The position numbers and the translations under genes were made by a program. Below, in pieces: positions 38,916 through 47,222 of a DNA stretch of 64,000 nucleotides. The notes under the pieces are model-generated. The model had not been told where the DNA came from. It searched no databases and saw only the letters and a list, made by a program, of their open reading frames with translations. The DNA is from Parasphingopyxis lamellibrachiae (GTDB lineage: Bacteria; Pseudomonadota; Alphaproteobacteria; Sphingomonadales; Sphingomonadaceae): positions 2,692,957-2,756,956 of the forward strand of contig NZ_QRDP01000004.1 in assembly GCF_003385775.1 (NCBI RefSeq). Direction: 5' to 3'. Position 1 is the first letter of the stretch; every line of letters starts with the position of its first letter.

Positions 38916-39613
38916 TCTTCGGTCTCTGTTTCAGAAGCTTGCGTCCCGCCGCGCATGGCGTCGAGATTGCTGGTGGTGACATCGCGCGGAGCGCTCGCGC
39001 CGTCGCTGCCCTGAAGCGCGGCAAGGCGTGTCATAAAGTCTCGGATATCGGTCTGGAGATGCTGCATCGATCGCGCCATCGTCCCGCGCTGCCAGGCCGC
39101 GATATCCGGATCGGCCATGATGGAATTGGACTGCTGCAGATAGGCCCGGCCCGCCTCCGTTTCGAAGAATTCGCCGATCTCCCGCATCTCTCGGCGCGTG
39201 AAGCGGCGTGCATAGGCGCAGGACATGGCCTCTATCATGCTCGGAAGGTCGGCAGTGGCCGATTCGAGCGCGCGGGCGCGCTGGACCACCATGAATTCCA
39301 TGAAGAGGGTCCGGACATCGGGATTGTCGGAGAGCGCAGCCTCCAGCTCGGGCGCCTGCATCATCCCGGCTTCCAGATTGGCAATCATCGGCTCGATCAT
39401 CGCAATCATCATGGCTTCGCGCTGATCCGGCGGCATCAGGATGTCGAGCAGCTCGCGGGCCGCTTCGACGCGTTCCGGTTCGGGAACGAGAATGGTGACG
39501 GGCGAGGCTTGATCTCCATCAGTTGAGGCTCGCGATTCCGATTGCGCCTGCATGGGAGTATGAAATGGAAGCGCGAGTGCAGCCAGTCCGATCAGAAAAG
39601 GATTAATTTTCAC
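38912..39613 (-). CDS. DUF2059 exported protein between gltD and gltB
   Basis: A 233-residue protein with a signal peptide (about 1-23, cleavage after MQA/Q). A DUF2059-like helical domain follows: VEAARELLDILMPPDQREAMM, and RFTRREMREIGEFFETEAGRAYL near residue 140, with a low-complexity Thr/Glu tail. Function unknown. It overlaps gltD upstream and gltB downstream by four bases each, so it is translated as part of the gltD-gltB operon, an insertion not expected of glutamate synthase operons. Confidence 0.83.
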   Translation of the reverse strand: MKINPFLIGLAALALPFHTPMQAQSESRASTDGDQASPVTILVPEPERVEAARELLDILMPPDQREAMMIAMIEPMIANLEAGMMQAPELEAALSDNPDVRTLFMEFMVVQRARALESATADLPSMIEAMSCAYARRFTRREMREIGEFFETEAGRAYLQQSNSIMADPDIAAWQRGTMARSMQHLQTDIRDFMTRLAALQGSDGASAPRDVTTSNLDAMRGGTQASETETEE

Positions 39614-41076
39614 GCGACCGCCTCTTCCCGCGCCACTTGCTTTGCCGCCTCTGGCGCCTTCGCCTTGAGATAGGCATGCATATGCTCGGCGACATCGCGG
39701 CCGTCGCGAATGGCCCAGACGACAAGGCTCGCGCCGCGCACGATATCGCCAGCGGCAAACACGCCGTCGAGGCTCGTCTGCATCGTCTTGTGATCGACGC
39801 GCAGCGTGCCCCAGCGGGTGACGGAGAGGTCGGGCGAGCCGAACATGCCGGGAAGGTCTTCGGCATCGAATCCCAGCGCCTTGATCGCGAGATCGGCGTC
39901 GAGATGGAAATCGCTGCCCGGATCGATTTGCGGCGAGCGGCGGCCAGAGGCATCGGGCGCGCCGAGCCGCATCCGCACAGCCTTCACGCCAGTCACGCTA
40001 TCCGTTCCTTCGAATGCCTGCGGACCGGAAAGCCAGACGAACTCGACGCCTTCCTCTTCGGCATTGCGGACTTCGTTCTGCGAGCCGGGCATATTGTCCC
40101 GATCGCGCCGGTACAGGCATTTGACCGTTTTCGCACCCTGGCGAACGGCGGTGCGCACACAGTCCATCGCCGTATCGCCGCCGCCGATAACGACGACATT
40201 CTTGCCCGCCGCGTTGAGATCGCCATTGTCGAAAGCCGCGACCTTCTCGCCGAAGCTCTTGCGGTTCGATGCAATCAGATAGTCGAGTGCCTCGACGACG
40301 CCGTCCGTGCCGACGCCGGGCGCCTTCAGTTGGCGCGCCTTGTAGACGCCGGTCGCGATAAGCAGCGCGTCATGCTTCTCGCGCAGCTCGGCGAGCGTCG
40401 CATCGCGGCCGACCTCGAAGCTTTCGTGGAACTGGATGCCGCTGTCCTTCAACCGCTGGACGCGGCGCATGACAATCTCTTTTTCGAGCTTGAAGCCGGG
40501 GATGCCATAGGTGAGAAGACCGCCCGCCCGGTCGTGCCGGTCATAGACATGCACTTCATAGCCATGGCCGCGCATATATTCGGCCGTCGCCAGGCCGGCC
40601 GGCCCCGCACCGATCACGCCGACCGACTGGGCGGTGCGATCCCGCACGGGGGTGATCGGTTCCACCCAGCCTTCTTTCCAGGCGGTATCGGTGATGTATT
40701 TTTCCACCGAGCCGATCGTCACCGCGCCATGGCCGGTAAACTCAATCACGCAATTGCCTTCGCACAGCCGGTCTTGCGGGCAGATACGGCCGCAGATTTC
40801 CGGCATGGTCGATGTGGCGTTGGAGAGTTCGAACGCTTCGCGCAGCCGGCCTTCGGCCGTAAGCCGAAGCCAGTCGGGAATATGGTTGTGCAGCGGGCAA
40901 TGGACCGAGCAATAGGGAACGCCGCATTGCGAGCAGCGCGCCGACTGTTCCTCCGCTTTCTCCGCGGCATAGGCGCGCGCGATTTCCTCGAAATCCTCGC
41001 GGCGGTCTCCGGGCGTGCGTTTGGCAGGATAATCCTGCGCAACGCCCACAAATTTGAGCATTGGATTGTCAGCCAT
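39610..41076 (-). CDS. gltD: Glutamate synthase (NADPH) small subunit
   Basis: About 488 residues from ATG 41076 (an adjacent ATG at 41079 and one at 41097 are alternatives; GGAG precedes the first two). N-terminal cysteines CSQCGVPYCSVHCPLHN and CGRICPQDRLCEGNC bind 4Fe-4S clusters. Two Rossmann motifs follow: GVIGAGPAGLATAEY for FAD and VVIGGGDTAMDCVRTAVR for NADPH. GltD feeds electrons to GltB. It heads the gltD-DUF2059-gltB operon, in reverse of the common gltB-gltD order. Confidence 0.97.
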   Translation of the reverse strand: MADNPMLKFVGVAQDYPAKRTPGDRREDFEEIARAYAAEKAEEQSARCSQCGVPYCSVHCPLHNHIPDWLRLTAEGRLREAFELSNATSTMPEICGRICPQDRLCEGNCVIEFTGHGAVTIGSVEKYITDTAWKEGWVEPITPVRDRTAQSVGVIGAGPAGLATAEYMRGHGYEVHVYDRHDRAGGLLTYGIPGFKLEKEIVMRRVQRLKDSGIQFHESFEVGRDATLAELREKHDALLIATGVYKARQLKAPGVGTDGVVEALDYLIASNRKSFGEKVAAFDNGDLNAAGKNVVVIGGGDTAMDCVRTAVRQGAKTVKCLYRRDRDNMPGSQNEVRNAEEEGVEFVWLSGPQAFEGTDSVTGVKAVRMRLGAPDASGRRSPQIDPGSDFHLDADLAIKALGFDAEDLPGMFGSPDLSVTRWGTLRVDHKTMQTSLDGVFAAGDIVRGASLVVWAIRDGRDVAEHMHAYLKAKAPEAAKQVAREEAVA

Positions 41077-41280
41077 CATCTTCTCCGTATGCGGCACGTC
41101 ATAACAGGAAAAATCCCCAAGTCACCCGCAAAAAGGCGATATAGGACAGTTATACTGACTAATAGAATGAATATTTCTCGCCTGCGGTCCGATTTGCGGA
41201 GTGACAGGAAATATATAGGGCCATAACGGTCTTATATTTAACGCAAGACAGACGGGAATCGCCTGTGATAGGGGCATTTC

Positions 41281-42075
41281 ATGTCCTTTCTTCAAATGCT
41301 GATTACTGCGATTGTACAGGGCGTGACGGAGTTCCTGCCGATCTCGTCATCGGGGCATCTGATCCTGACACCATTGTTCATGGGCGAAGAGGATCAGGGG
41401 CCGCTTATCGACGCCGCGCTGCATGTCGGTACACTGCTCGCAATCATCGTCTATTTTTTCAAGGATGCCTGGGGCCTGGCACGGGGCGGCTTCGCCACGG
41501 TTGGTATCGGCTCCGCTCCCGAACAGCGCCGGCTCTTCTGGTGGGTTGCGATCGGCACGGTGCCAGTCGTCGCTTTCGGGGCCTTTCTCTACACTTATGA
41601 CATCATGCAAAATTTGCGGCTGACCGATCTCGTGGCGGTAAACCTGATCGGCTACGGAATTCTGCTCGGTGTTGCGGATCGCTTCGGCCGGCAGGAAAAA
41701 GCCTATGAGGATATGACGCTGCGCGATGCGATCATCGTCGGCCTTGCCCAGGCGCTGGCGCTGATTCCGGGTACCAGCCGCTCAGGCGTGACGATGACGG
41801 CAGCCCGCTTCCTTGGCTATGAACGCGTCGAGGCGGCCCGTTTCTCCTTCCTGCTCTCGATCCCGGCTGTGGCCGGGGCAGGGGTGCTGGTCATCCCGCA
41901 GATCATGGAAGTGGGCGGCGAGTTAATGGCCGAGGCGCTGATCACCGGAGCGATGACCTTCGTTGCCGCGCTCGGCACGATGCATTTCCTTATGCGGTTC
42001 TTGCGCAAGGCTTCGATGATGCTGTTCGTCGTCTACCGCGTCGCGCTGGGCATCCTGCTGCTGGCTGTCTTTTAG
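41281..42075 (+). CDS. uppP: Undecaprenyl-diphosphatase UppP/BacA
   Basis: A 264-residue polytopic membrane enzyme with about eight hydrophobic segments. The two BacA motifs are present: GVTEFLPISSSGHL near residue 20 and LIPGTSRSGVTMTAA near residue 165, which carry the catalytic Glu, Ser, His and Arg. It regenerates undecaprenyl phosphate for cell-wall synthesis and gives bacitracin tolerance. It is divergent from gltD over a 200-base AT-richer gap (41077-41280) that should hold both promoters; I could not assign -35/-10 boxes confidently. Confidence 0.96.
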   Translation: MSFLQMLITAIVQGVTEFLPISSSGHLILTPLFMGEEDQGPLIDAALHVGTLLAIIVYFFKDAWGLARGGFATVGIGSAPEQRRLFWWVAIGTVPVVAFGAFLYTYDIMQNLRLTDLVAVNLIGYGILLGVADRFGRQEKAYEDMTLRDAIIVGLAQALALIPGTSRSGVTMTAARFLGYERVEAARFSFLLSIPAVAGAGVLVIPQIMEVGGELMAEALITGAMTFVAALGTMHFLMRFLRKASMMLFVVYRVALGILLLAVF

Positions 42076-42088
42076 CGCCGCTAGGTAA

Positions 42089-43165
42089 TTAGCCGCCGAC
42101 TGTGCGGACATAGGCATCCGCGACGCAGGGCTGCGCCAGGCCAAGCGCCCGGTTGGCCGCCGCCGCATCTGGATAGCTGCCGATCATCACCACGGTTAAA
42201 CCGGGTGCGAGCCCTGGATAATCGTCGGACCGCGCCACGATCGGTTCGATACCGGCACAGGCCTGGAAGCCACGTGCGCGCCTCAATGCCGTCCGGTCGC
42301 CGGGCTGGAAGCTGCCGACCACGACATAATAACCGCCGCCGGTTGCCGGCACCGCCGAGGCGGGTGGAGTCGGTGAGGGAGCCGGTTCGGCGTATTGCGG
42401 TTCTGGCTGCTGCGGTACAGGCGCAATGGGTTGGGGTTCGACCGATTCGACCTCTTGTACACTGGTCCTGCCATCATCCAGCGCCGGATCCGTTGTCGTG
42501 TCGGCTGCTGCGGTCTCCGTTCCGTCATCGCGCGTCATGATATAAAAACCGGCAAGCATGACGGCGGCGACGATCAGGGCCGTGACAATCGGAATTTTCC
42601 ACTGGTTGCCCGGTCCGCCATTGGCCGACCCACCATTGACCGGAGCGGCAGCAGCCGCGGCTGGCTCGGCCGGAGGCGGCGGCGCGGCTGCGGGCTGGGC
42701 GGTTTGGGCGGTAACAGGTGGCGGGGCCGGATCCGGCGCAGCGTTTTTGGCCTGGCGCTTGATCGTATCGATCATCCGCGTGATCGTTTTGTCGTCGCCG
42801 TCGAACCAGTCGATCCATTGATAGTCGTTCAGCCAATAGGCCAGCCCGTCTGCGGGCTTTTCTTCCAGCCGCACCGGATAGATCAGCTTGTCGGAATCTT
42901 CCGCCATCATCAGCTCGCGTTTCACGTGGCGGGACTGATCGGACTGGCCGCAAAAGAGCAGGATGATCAGATCGGACTGGCGGACCTGATCGACAATCGC
43001 CTTGTCGAACGGCTGGCCGGGATCGATATCGTCCGGCGCCATCCATCCGGTAACGCCGTGATGGCCGAGAATAACCTTCAGCCGCCGCGCGGTTTCGACC
43101 TGCGAACTGTGATGGCTGATAAAGGCGGTCGGCCGCCCCGCATTGTCGCTTTGGCCGTCGCTCAC
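42089..43165 (-). CDS. TIR-domain membrane protein with C-terminal SPOR-like domain
   Basis: 358 residues. The N-terminal TIR_2-type domain (about 12-140) has FISHHSSQ, the BB-loop-like GWMAPDDIDPGQPF and a Glu at residue 84 in SRHVKRELMMAED, where NAD-cleaving TIRs keep their catalytic Glu. A Pro/Ala linker leads to one TM helix (about 191-210), a second Pro-rich linker, and a C-terminal SPOR-like domain (about 283-358: YYVVVGSFQPGDR ... VVMIGSYPDAAAANRALG). The TIR would be cytoplasmic and the SPOR-like part periplasmic. No effector gene adjoins it. Function unknown. Confidence 0.82.
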   Translation of the reverse strand: MSDGQSDNAGRPTAFISHHSSQVETARRLKVILGHHGVTGWMAPDDIDPGQPFDKAIVDQVRQSDLIILLFCGQSDQSRHVKRELMMAEDSDKLIYPVRLEEKPADGLAYWLNDYQWIDWFDGDDKTITRMIDTIKRQAKNAAPDPAPPPVTAQTAQPAAAPPPPAEPAAAAAAPVNGGSANGGPGNQWKIPIVTALIVAAVMLAGFYIMTRDDGTETAAADTTTDPALDDGRTSVQEVESVEPQPIAPVPQQPEPQYAEPAPSPTPPASAVPATGGGYYVVVGSFQPGDRTALRRARGFQACAGIEPIVARSDDYPGLAPGLTVVMIGSYPDAAAANRALGLAQPCVADAYVRTVGG

Positions 43166-43203
43166 CTACAATCTCCAATATAGTGCGTGGTCTGGATGGG
43201 CTG

Positions 43204-44151
43204 TTAGGCCGCGCTGGCTGCCTTGTTCGCGAAACGCCCATGATTGCGATACTGGACCAGCCATCGATCGGCGACTGCCGCCAGGGGACGAGGCGTTATA
43301 CCAAGCGCCGCGAAGCCCTCGGCGCTATCGCTCACGACATTATCGCTTTGCAGGGAGAGCCACTGGTCCCGGCTGATCGGTGCACCGGGCAGGAAGCCCA
43401 TGTTCGCGATGGCGCTGCCCACCATATCGGGCACATCTACAATTTCTTTGTCGGGCTTGCCGATGGCATCGAGTATGAAGCGGTTGATGGCGCGCATGGA
43501 CAGCTGCTCGGGACCGCCCAGCTCGAACGTCTTGCCGCGATAGGCCGATGGGTCGGCAATCGCCTTTGCCACGGCCTGCGCCACATCGGCGACATAAACG
43601 GGCTGGAATTTCGTTTCCGGTTTCATCACCGGTACGATGAAGGGCGTCAGACGTGCTATCGCCGCGAACCGGTTGATAAACCCGTCTTCCGGACCGAAGA
43701 TAACGGAAGGCCGCATGACGATCGCCTGCGGCAGTATCTCGCGTACCGCGTCTTCGCCAGCGGCCTTGGAACGCGCATAATGCGATGCAGCGTCCGCCGC
43801 GGCCCCGATCGCCGAGATCTGGACGAAATCCGCAACCCCGGCGGCCTTGGCCGCTTCCGCCAGGTTGCGCGCACCCTCGACATGGAATTTCTGGAAATCG
43901 CCTTTGAGGATGCCGACAAAGTTGATGACCGCATCCGCACCCTCGACCGCCCGGGCCAGCGTTTGAGGCCGCGTGATGTCGGCGGCGACGAACTGCGTCT
44001 GGCCAAGCCCGCCCATCGGCTTGATGAAATGGGCGCTTTCGGGATTGCGTTCGGCAATGCGGATGCGGAAGCCGGCTTTCAGCAAATCCTGCGCGACATA
44101 ACGGCCCAGAAAACCGCCACCGCCAAACATTGTCACCAGCCTGTCGTGCAT
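43204..44151 (-). CDS. Complex I NDUFA9-like NAD(P)-binding protein (atypical SDR)
   Basis: A 315-residue extended/atypical SDR. The nucleotide-binding motif MFGGGGFLGRYVAQDLLKAGFRIRIAERNP lies at the N-terminus, followed by DAVINFVGIL and VMRPSVIFGPEDGFINRFA with the family's degenerate active site. This is the alphaproteobacterial NDUFA9 (39-kDa complex I subunit) pattern; in bacteria it may act on complex I or quinones. It precedes the TIR gene by 38 bases in the same direction and may be cotranscribed with it. Confidence 0.86.
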   Translation of the reverse strand: MHDRLVTMFGGGGFLGRYVAQDLLKAGFRIRIAERNPESAHFIKPMGGLGQTQFVAADITRPQTLARAVEGADAVINFVGILKGDFQKFHVEGARNLAEAAKAAGVADFVQISAIGAAADAASHYARSKAAGEDAVREILPQAIVMRPSVIFGPEDGFINRFAAIARLTPFIVPVMKPETKFQPVYVADVAQAVAKAIADPSAYRGKTFELGGPEQLSMRAINRFILDAIGKPDKEIVDVPDMVGSAIANMGFLPGAPISRDQWLSLQSDNVVSDSAEGFAALGITPRPLAAVADRWLVQYRNHGRFANKAASAA

Positions 44152-44274
44152 CGTGAATCCGCTCCCTAGAGATCAAGCTGCCCCAATGGCGTTTAACCAG
44201 CACATTGACAAGCGCTCCATCGGCCATCATAGCGCCCCTCCTGCGTTTTGGCGAGCATATCGCCCGAACCGTGG

Positions 44275-44362
44275 GCCCAGATGGCGGAATTGGTAGACGC
44301 GCCAGCTTCAGGTGCTGGTGTCCCTTGTGGACGTGGAGGTTCGAGTCCTCTTCTGGGCACCA
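44275..44362 (+). tRNA. tRNA-Leu (CAG anticodon)
   Basis: A complete class II tRNA can be folded: acceptor GCCCAGA with TCTGGGC, then discriminator A and encoded CCA; anticodon arm CCAGC-TTCAGGT-GCTGG gives CAG, reading CUG leucine codons; a long variable arm (TGTCCCTTGTGGACG) confirms the Leu type; the T-arm ends GGTTCGAGTCC. Its last 21 bases form one attachment site of the genomic island that begins here. Confidence 0.96.
44342..44362. repeat. Island attachment site, tRNA side
   Basis: CGAGTCCTCTTCTGG plus GCACCA at the tRNA 3' end. The copy at 60399-60419 has the same sequence with a one-base loss in the run of G. The intact tRNA is restored by the island sequence ending in CCA. Confidence 0.9.
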
Positions 44363-44474
44363 TTTGACTGTTCGTGACAGTCCTCCAGTGCTTGCAAAAA
44401 CCCCAGAAATCCGGTAAAAATTACCCAGTTTGGCCGCTGGCGTTCGCCCCTGTTCGTGTTCAATCGCGATGTAG

Positions 44475-44526
44475 TGGGGGCCACGTTGGGGGCCACTTGG
44501 AAACCGGCTTAAGGGAGTGGCCCCCA
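44475..44526. repeat. Probable integrase arm sites, left end
   Basis: Two direct copies of TGGGGGCCAC start at 44475 and 44487 (12-base period), and an inverted copy (GTGGCCCCCA) ends at 44526, just before the integrase ATG. The right end has the same doublet at 60323 and 60335. The inverted copy may also allow the integrase to repress its own gene. Confidence 0.72.
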
Positions 44527-44528
44527 TC

Positions 44529-45746
44529 ATGGCGCTGACAGATACGAAAATTAGAAACGCAAAACATGGGGCCAAGCCGATCAAGCTGTTTGATGAGCGA
44601 GGCCTGTTTCTGTTGCTTCAACCGTCCGGCGGCAAGCTCTGGCGCTTGAAATACCGGATATTGGGCAAAGAAAAGAAGCTGTCGCTAGGGATATATCCCG
44701 ATGTGACATTGAAGGTCGCGCGTCAGCGTCGTGATGAGGCGCGCACGCTTCTTGCCAATGGTACAGACCCAGCAACAGTCAAGCTGGATCAGGAAAAGGC
44801 GGCACGGGCGTTAGCCGCCAACACGTTCAAGGTTGTCGCGGACGAATATATCGAAAAATCGGCTCTGGAGGGCAGGGCGGCTGTAACGATCAAGAAAACG
44901 CGCTGGCTATTGTCATTGATGGAAACTGATCTGGGATACCGCCCGATTAGCGAAATCACGCCAGCCGATCTGCTGGCCACGTTGCAGAAAGTTGAAGCCA
45001 AGGGCCATCTTGAAACCGCGCGGCGGATGCGGTCACTGGCGGGGCGCATATTCCGTTATGGCGTGGCAACGTCCCGCGCGACCGCCGACCCCTCCGCGCT
45101 GATACGTGGCGCGCTGGTGGCTCCCAAAGTGAAGCACCATAGCGCGCTAATAGAGCCGCAAGCGGTAGGCGAGCTATTGCGGGCCATCGATGGCTATGCA
45201 GGCCAACCACTCACCTGCCTTGCACTCAAGCTTACGCCGCACCTGTTTGTCCGTCCGGGCGAATTGCGCCGTGCCGAGTGGAGCGAATTTGATCTGCAAA
45301 AAGCGATTTGGACTATTCCAGCCGAGAAAATGAAGATGCGCAATCCGCACGTCGTTCCGCTTTCTGGACAGGTTCTCGAATTGCTGGAGTCCGCCAAGGC
45401 CATTAGCGCGGGGCAGCGCTATGTCTTTTCGTCCCTGTATCCCGGCAATCGGCCTATGTCGGAAAACACCATCAACGCGGCTTTGCGTCGGCTGGGATAC
45501 ACCGGCAAGGAAATGACCGCGCACGGCTTTCGTTCAACGGCCAGCACGCTGCTGAATGAAAGCGGTAAATTCAACCCTGATGCCATTGAGCGAGCGCTGG
45601 CCCACAAGGAGGGCAATGCTACGCGCGCGGCTTATCATCGCGGCCAGCATTGGAAAGAGCGCGTCGAAATGGCGCAATGGTGGAGCGATCATCTTGATAC
45701 GCTTCGCGATGGCGCAACGATCATTCCATTTGCCGTGAAGTCTTGA
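44529..45746 (+). CDS. P4-family tyrosine integrase (DUF4102 N-terminal domain)
   Basis: 405 residues from ATG 44529 (MALTDTKIRNAK, the common P4-type start), with GGGAG 12 bases upstream. The DUF4102 arm-binding domain (about 1-90) has DERGLFLLLQPSGGKLWRLKYR; the core-binding domain is about 100-200. The catalytic residues are seen as the Arg in LFVRPGELRRAEW, HGFRS, and the Tyr of TRAAYHRGQHWKER. It catalyses integration into tRNA 3' ends and lies directly beside the target tRNA-Leu. The gene appears intact. Confidence 0.95.
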   Translation: MALTDTKIRNAKHGAKPIKLFDERGLFLLLQPSGGKLWRLKYRILGKEKKLSLGIYPDVTLKVARQRRDEARTLLANGTDPATVKLDQEKAARALAANTFKVVADEYIEKSALEGRAAVTIKKTRWLLSLMETDLGYRPISEITPADLLATLQKVEAKGHLETARRMRSLAGRIFRYGVATSRATADPSALIRGALVAPKVKHHSALIEPQAVGELLRAIDGYAGQPLTCLALKLTPHLFVRPGELRRAEWSEFDLQKAIWTIPAEKMKMRNPHVVPLSGQVLELLESAKAISAGQRYVFSSLYPGNRPMSENTINAALRRLGYTGKEMTAHGFRSTASTLLNESGKFNPDAIERALAHKEGNATRAAYHRGQHWKERVEMAQWWSDHLDTLRDGATIIPFAVKS

Positions 45747-45805
45747 GCGCAGAATCTGGTTGATCAAGATTCGACAGAAGAGAAGATTTTGTTCAGTCTT
45801 GGCAA

Positions 45806-46423
45806 ATGGTTGCCTCCGACGAAGATTCCAACACCATTTCCGAGAGCGAATATGATGGCTGGATGTCTGCAGCGGACGCTAAAGCACTACTAGCATCTCA
45901 GGATGATTGGTCACCTTACGCCGCTGCGGTCACGATCACGCAGCGTCTCAAAGATGGACTAATAGATGCTGTGGCAAGCACGCTAATTTGGAAGGCAGAG
46001 GGTAAACGAGAGTCGCACCGATTTCGATTGATTAGGTTCGGATACTGGCCCGATGAAACGGAAGAAGTGCACCACAACTTTTGGAAGAGCGGTGACATTT
46101 CGATTCATGTTCCCGACGCAAATAGGTACGCTATTCAATCTGGACCTACGATCTCTCTATATAGTGTCCGATTCCGTTCGGAAGAAATTCGAGGAATAAT
46201 GCCGCCAGCTAAAGATTGGACAACGCTTGCCGAGGAGAAAGCGGAGCCGAAAGCACCGATTGCTAAGAGTGAACTTGAGCGTTTTTGTCGTCTCTATATT
46301 GAAATTTGGGGTGTGCAGGCGACGGAACAGAACGCGCTCGCAGCATGCAAGGCGATGTTTCCGCAAATAAAATTGCCCGTGATCCTTTTCGCGCGATTTT
46401 TCGCGAGATACGTGGACCTGTAG
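45806..46423 (+). CDS. Hypothetical island protein
   Basis: A 205-residue soluble protein, AT-richer than the chromosome. The N-terminal part has WMSAADAKALLASQDDWSPYAAAVTITQRLKDGLIDAVA and ends in a helical segment ELERFCRLYIEIWGVQATEQNALAACKAMFP near residue 160, of a kind I associate with genes adjacent to integrases in proteobacterial islands. No catalytic motif is seen. It could be an accessory regulator or replication-related protein; I cannot choose between these. Confidence 0.7.
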   Translation: MVASDEDSNTISESEYDGWMSAADAKALLASQDDWSPYAAAVTITQRLKDGLIDAVASTLIWKAEGKRESHRFRLIRFGYWPDETEEVHHNFWKSGDISIHVPDANRYAIQSGPTISLYSVRFRSEEIRGIMPPAKDWTTLAEEKAEPKAPIAKSELERFCRLYIEIWGVQATEQNALAACKAMFPQIKLPVILFARFFARYVDL

Positions 46424-46563
46424 CCCCTGGAAAAAAGCCATCTCGCGGCTAAGTGCCGCAAATTTGCCGCGTATTTAACGCCGAAATAGACCGCGAAAAA
46501 CAGACGGCGGTAAACTTCCTTGCACACGCTGGATAACCAGCGAATGGGTTAAGGGAGTTGAAA

Positions 46564-46731
46564 ATGGAACCTGTCACGATCGCAATCAACGGCGCGGCTA
46601 AGGCTTTGGGGCTTGGCCGCACATCGATCTATGCGCTTATCAACGAGGGGCGGCTGGAAACGGTCAAGTTTGGCCGGCGGCACCTAATCAAAACGGAATC
46701 GATCCGGCGCTTGATTGATAGCGCGGAATAG
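46564..46731 (+). CDS. AlpA-like excisionase / HTH DNA-binding protein (55 aa)
   Basis: A short frame starting ATG 46564 with GGGAG seven bases upstream, ending TAG at 46729-46731. The product has the MerR/AlpA-type winged HTH pattern: INGAAKALGLGRTSIYALI then NEGRLETVKFGRRHL and IKTESIRRLIDSAE. Proteins of this kind act as recombination directionality factors for P4-type integrases or activate their expression. It is eight bases before the HTH/zinc-ribbon gene, so the two are probably cotranscribed. Its small size makes routine gene finders miss it, but start signal and motif are clear. Confidence 0.85.
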   Translation: MEPVTIAINGAAKALGLGRTSIYALINEGRLETVKFGRRHLIKTESIRRLIDSAE

Positions 46732-46739
46732 AACGCGTC

Positions 46740-47219
46740 ATGTCTGGCAAGCGGATCAATCCGCGCCTTGCCAAGTTGCACCGTTCCTACAGTGTTGAGG
46801 AAGCGGCGCGGGTTCTAGGCGTGCACAAAAATTCGGTGCTTTCCTGGATCAAGTCGGGATTGCCGATAGTCGATAGCACAAGGCCCATTCTAATTTTGGG
46901 CAGAGAATTGCGTGGTTGGCTGGAGAGACGCCGCAATTCGGCGAAACGTCCCTGTCCCCCGGGCACGCTTTACTGTGCCAAATGTCGTGAGCCGAAACCG
47001 CCTGCGCTGGGCATGGTCGAATATACACCTAGGAATGCTGTATCAGGCACGCTGAGAGCGTTTTGCAGCGATTGTGACACGATGATGCATCGTCACGTGC
47101 GCCAAGACTCTATCGGCACTGTCATGCCCAATCTGGACGTCCAGATAACGGAAGCACCACCACGCATAATAGAGCGGGCGCATCCTTCCCTAAACTGTGA
47201 CAAAGCAATGGAGGCCTAA
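46740..47219 (+). CDS. HTH protein with a zinc-ribbon-like C-terminal half
   Basis: A 159-residue protein. N-terminal excisionase-like HTH (YSVEEAARVLGVHKNSVLSWIKSGLPIVD, then a basic LRGWLERRRNSAKRPCPPG). Middle to C-terminal cysteines form C-x2-C (YCAKCREP) and C-x2-C (FCSDCDTMM), a zinc-ribbon pair. It is three bases before the second recombinase, so this is a two-gene unit with the recombinase; it may direct that enzyme or a defence-island integration system. I do not recognise a named family. Confidence 0.8.
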   Translation: MSGKRINPRLAKLHRSYSVEEAARVLGVHKNSVLSWIKSGLPIVDSTRPILILGRELRGWLERRRNSAKRPCPPGTLYCAKCREPKPPALGMVEYTPRNAVSGTLRAFCSDCDTMMHRHVRQDSIGTVMPNLDVQITEAPPRIIERAHPSLNCDKAMEA

Positions 47220-47222
47220 GGC

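Noticed and set aside
42089-43165. TIR protein as a Thoeris-type defence gene
   Set aside because: No ThsA-like effector or second defence gene adjoins it, and the SPOR-like end and core genomic context point elsewhere.
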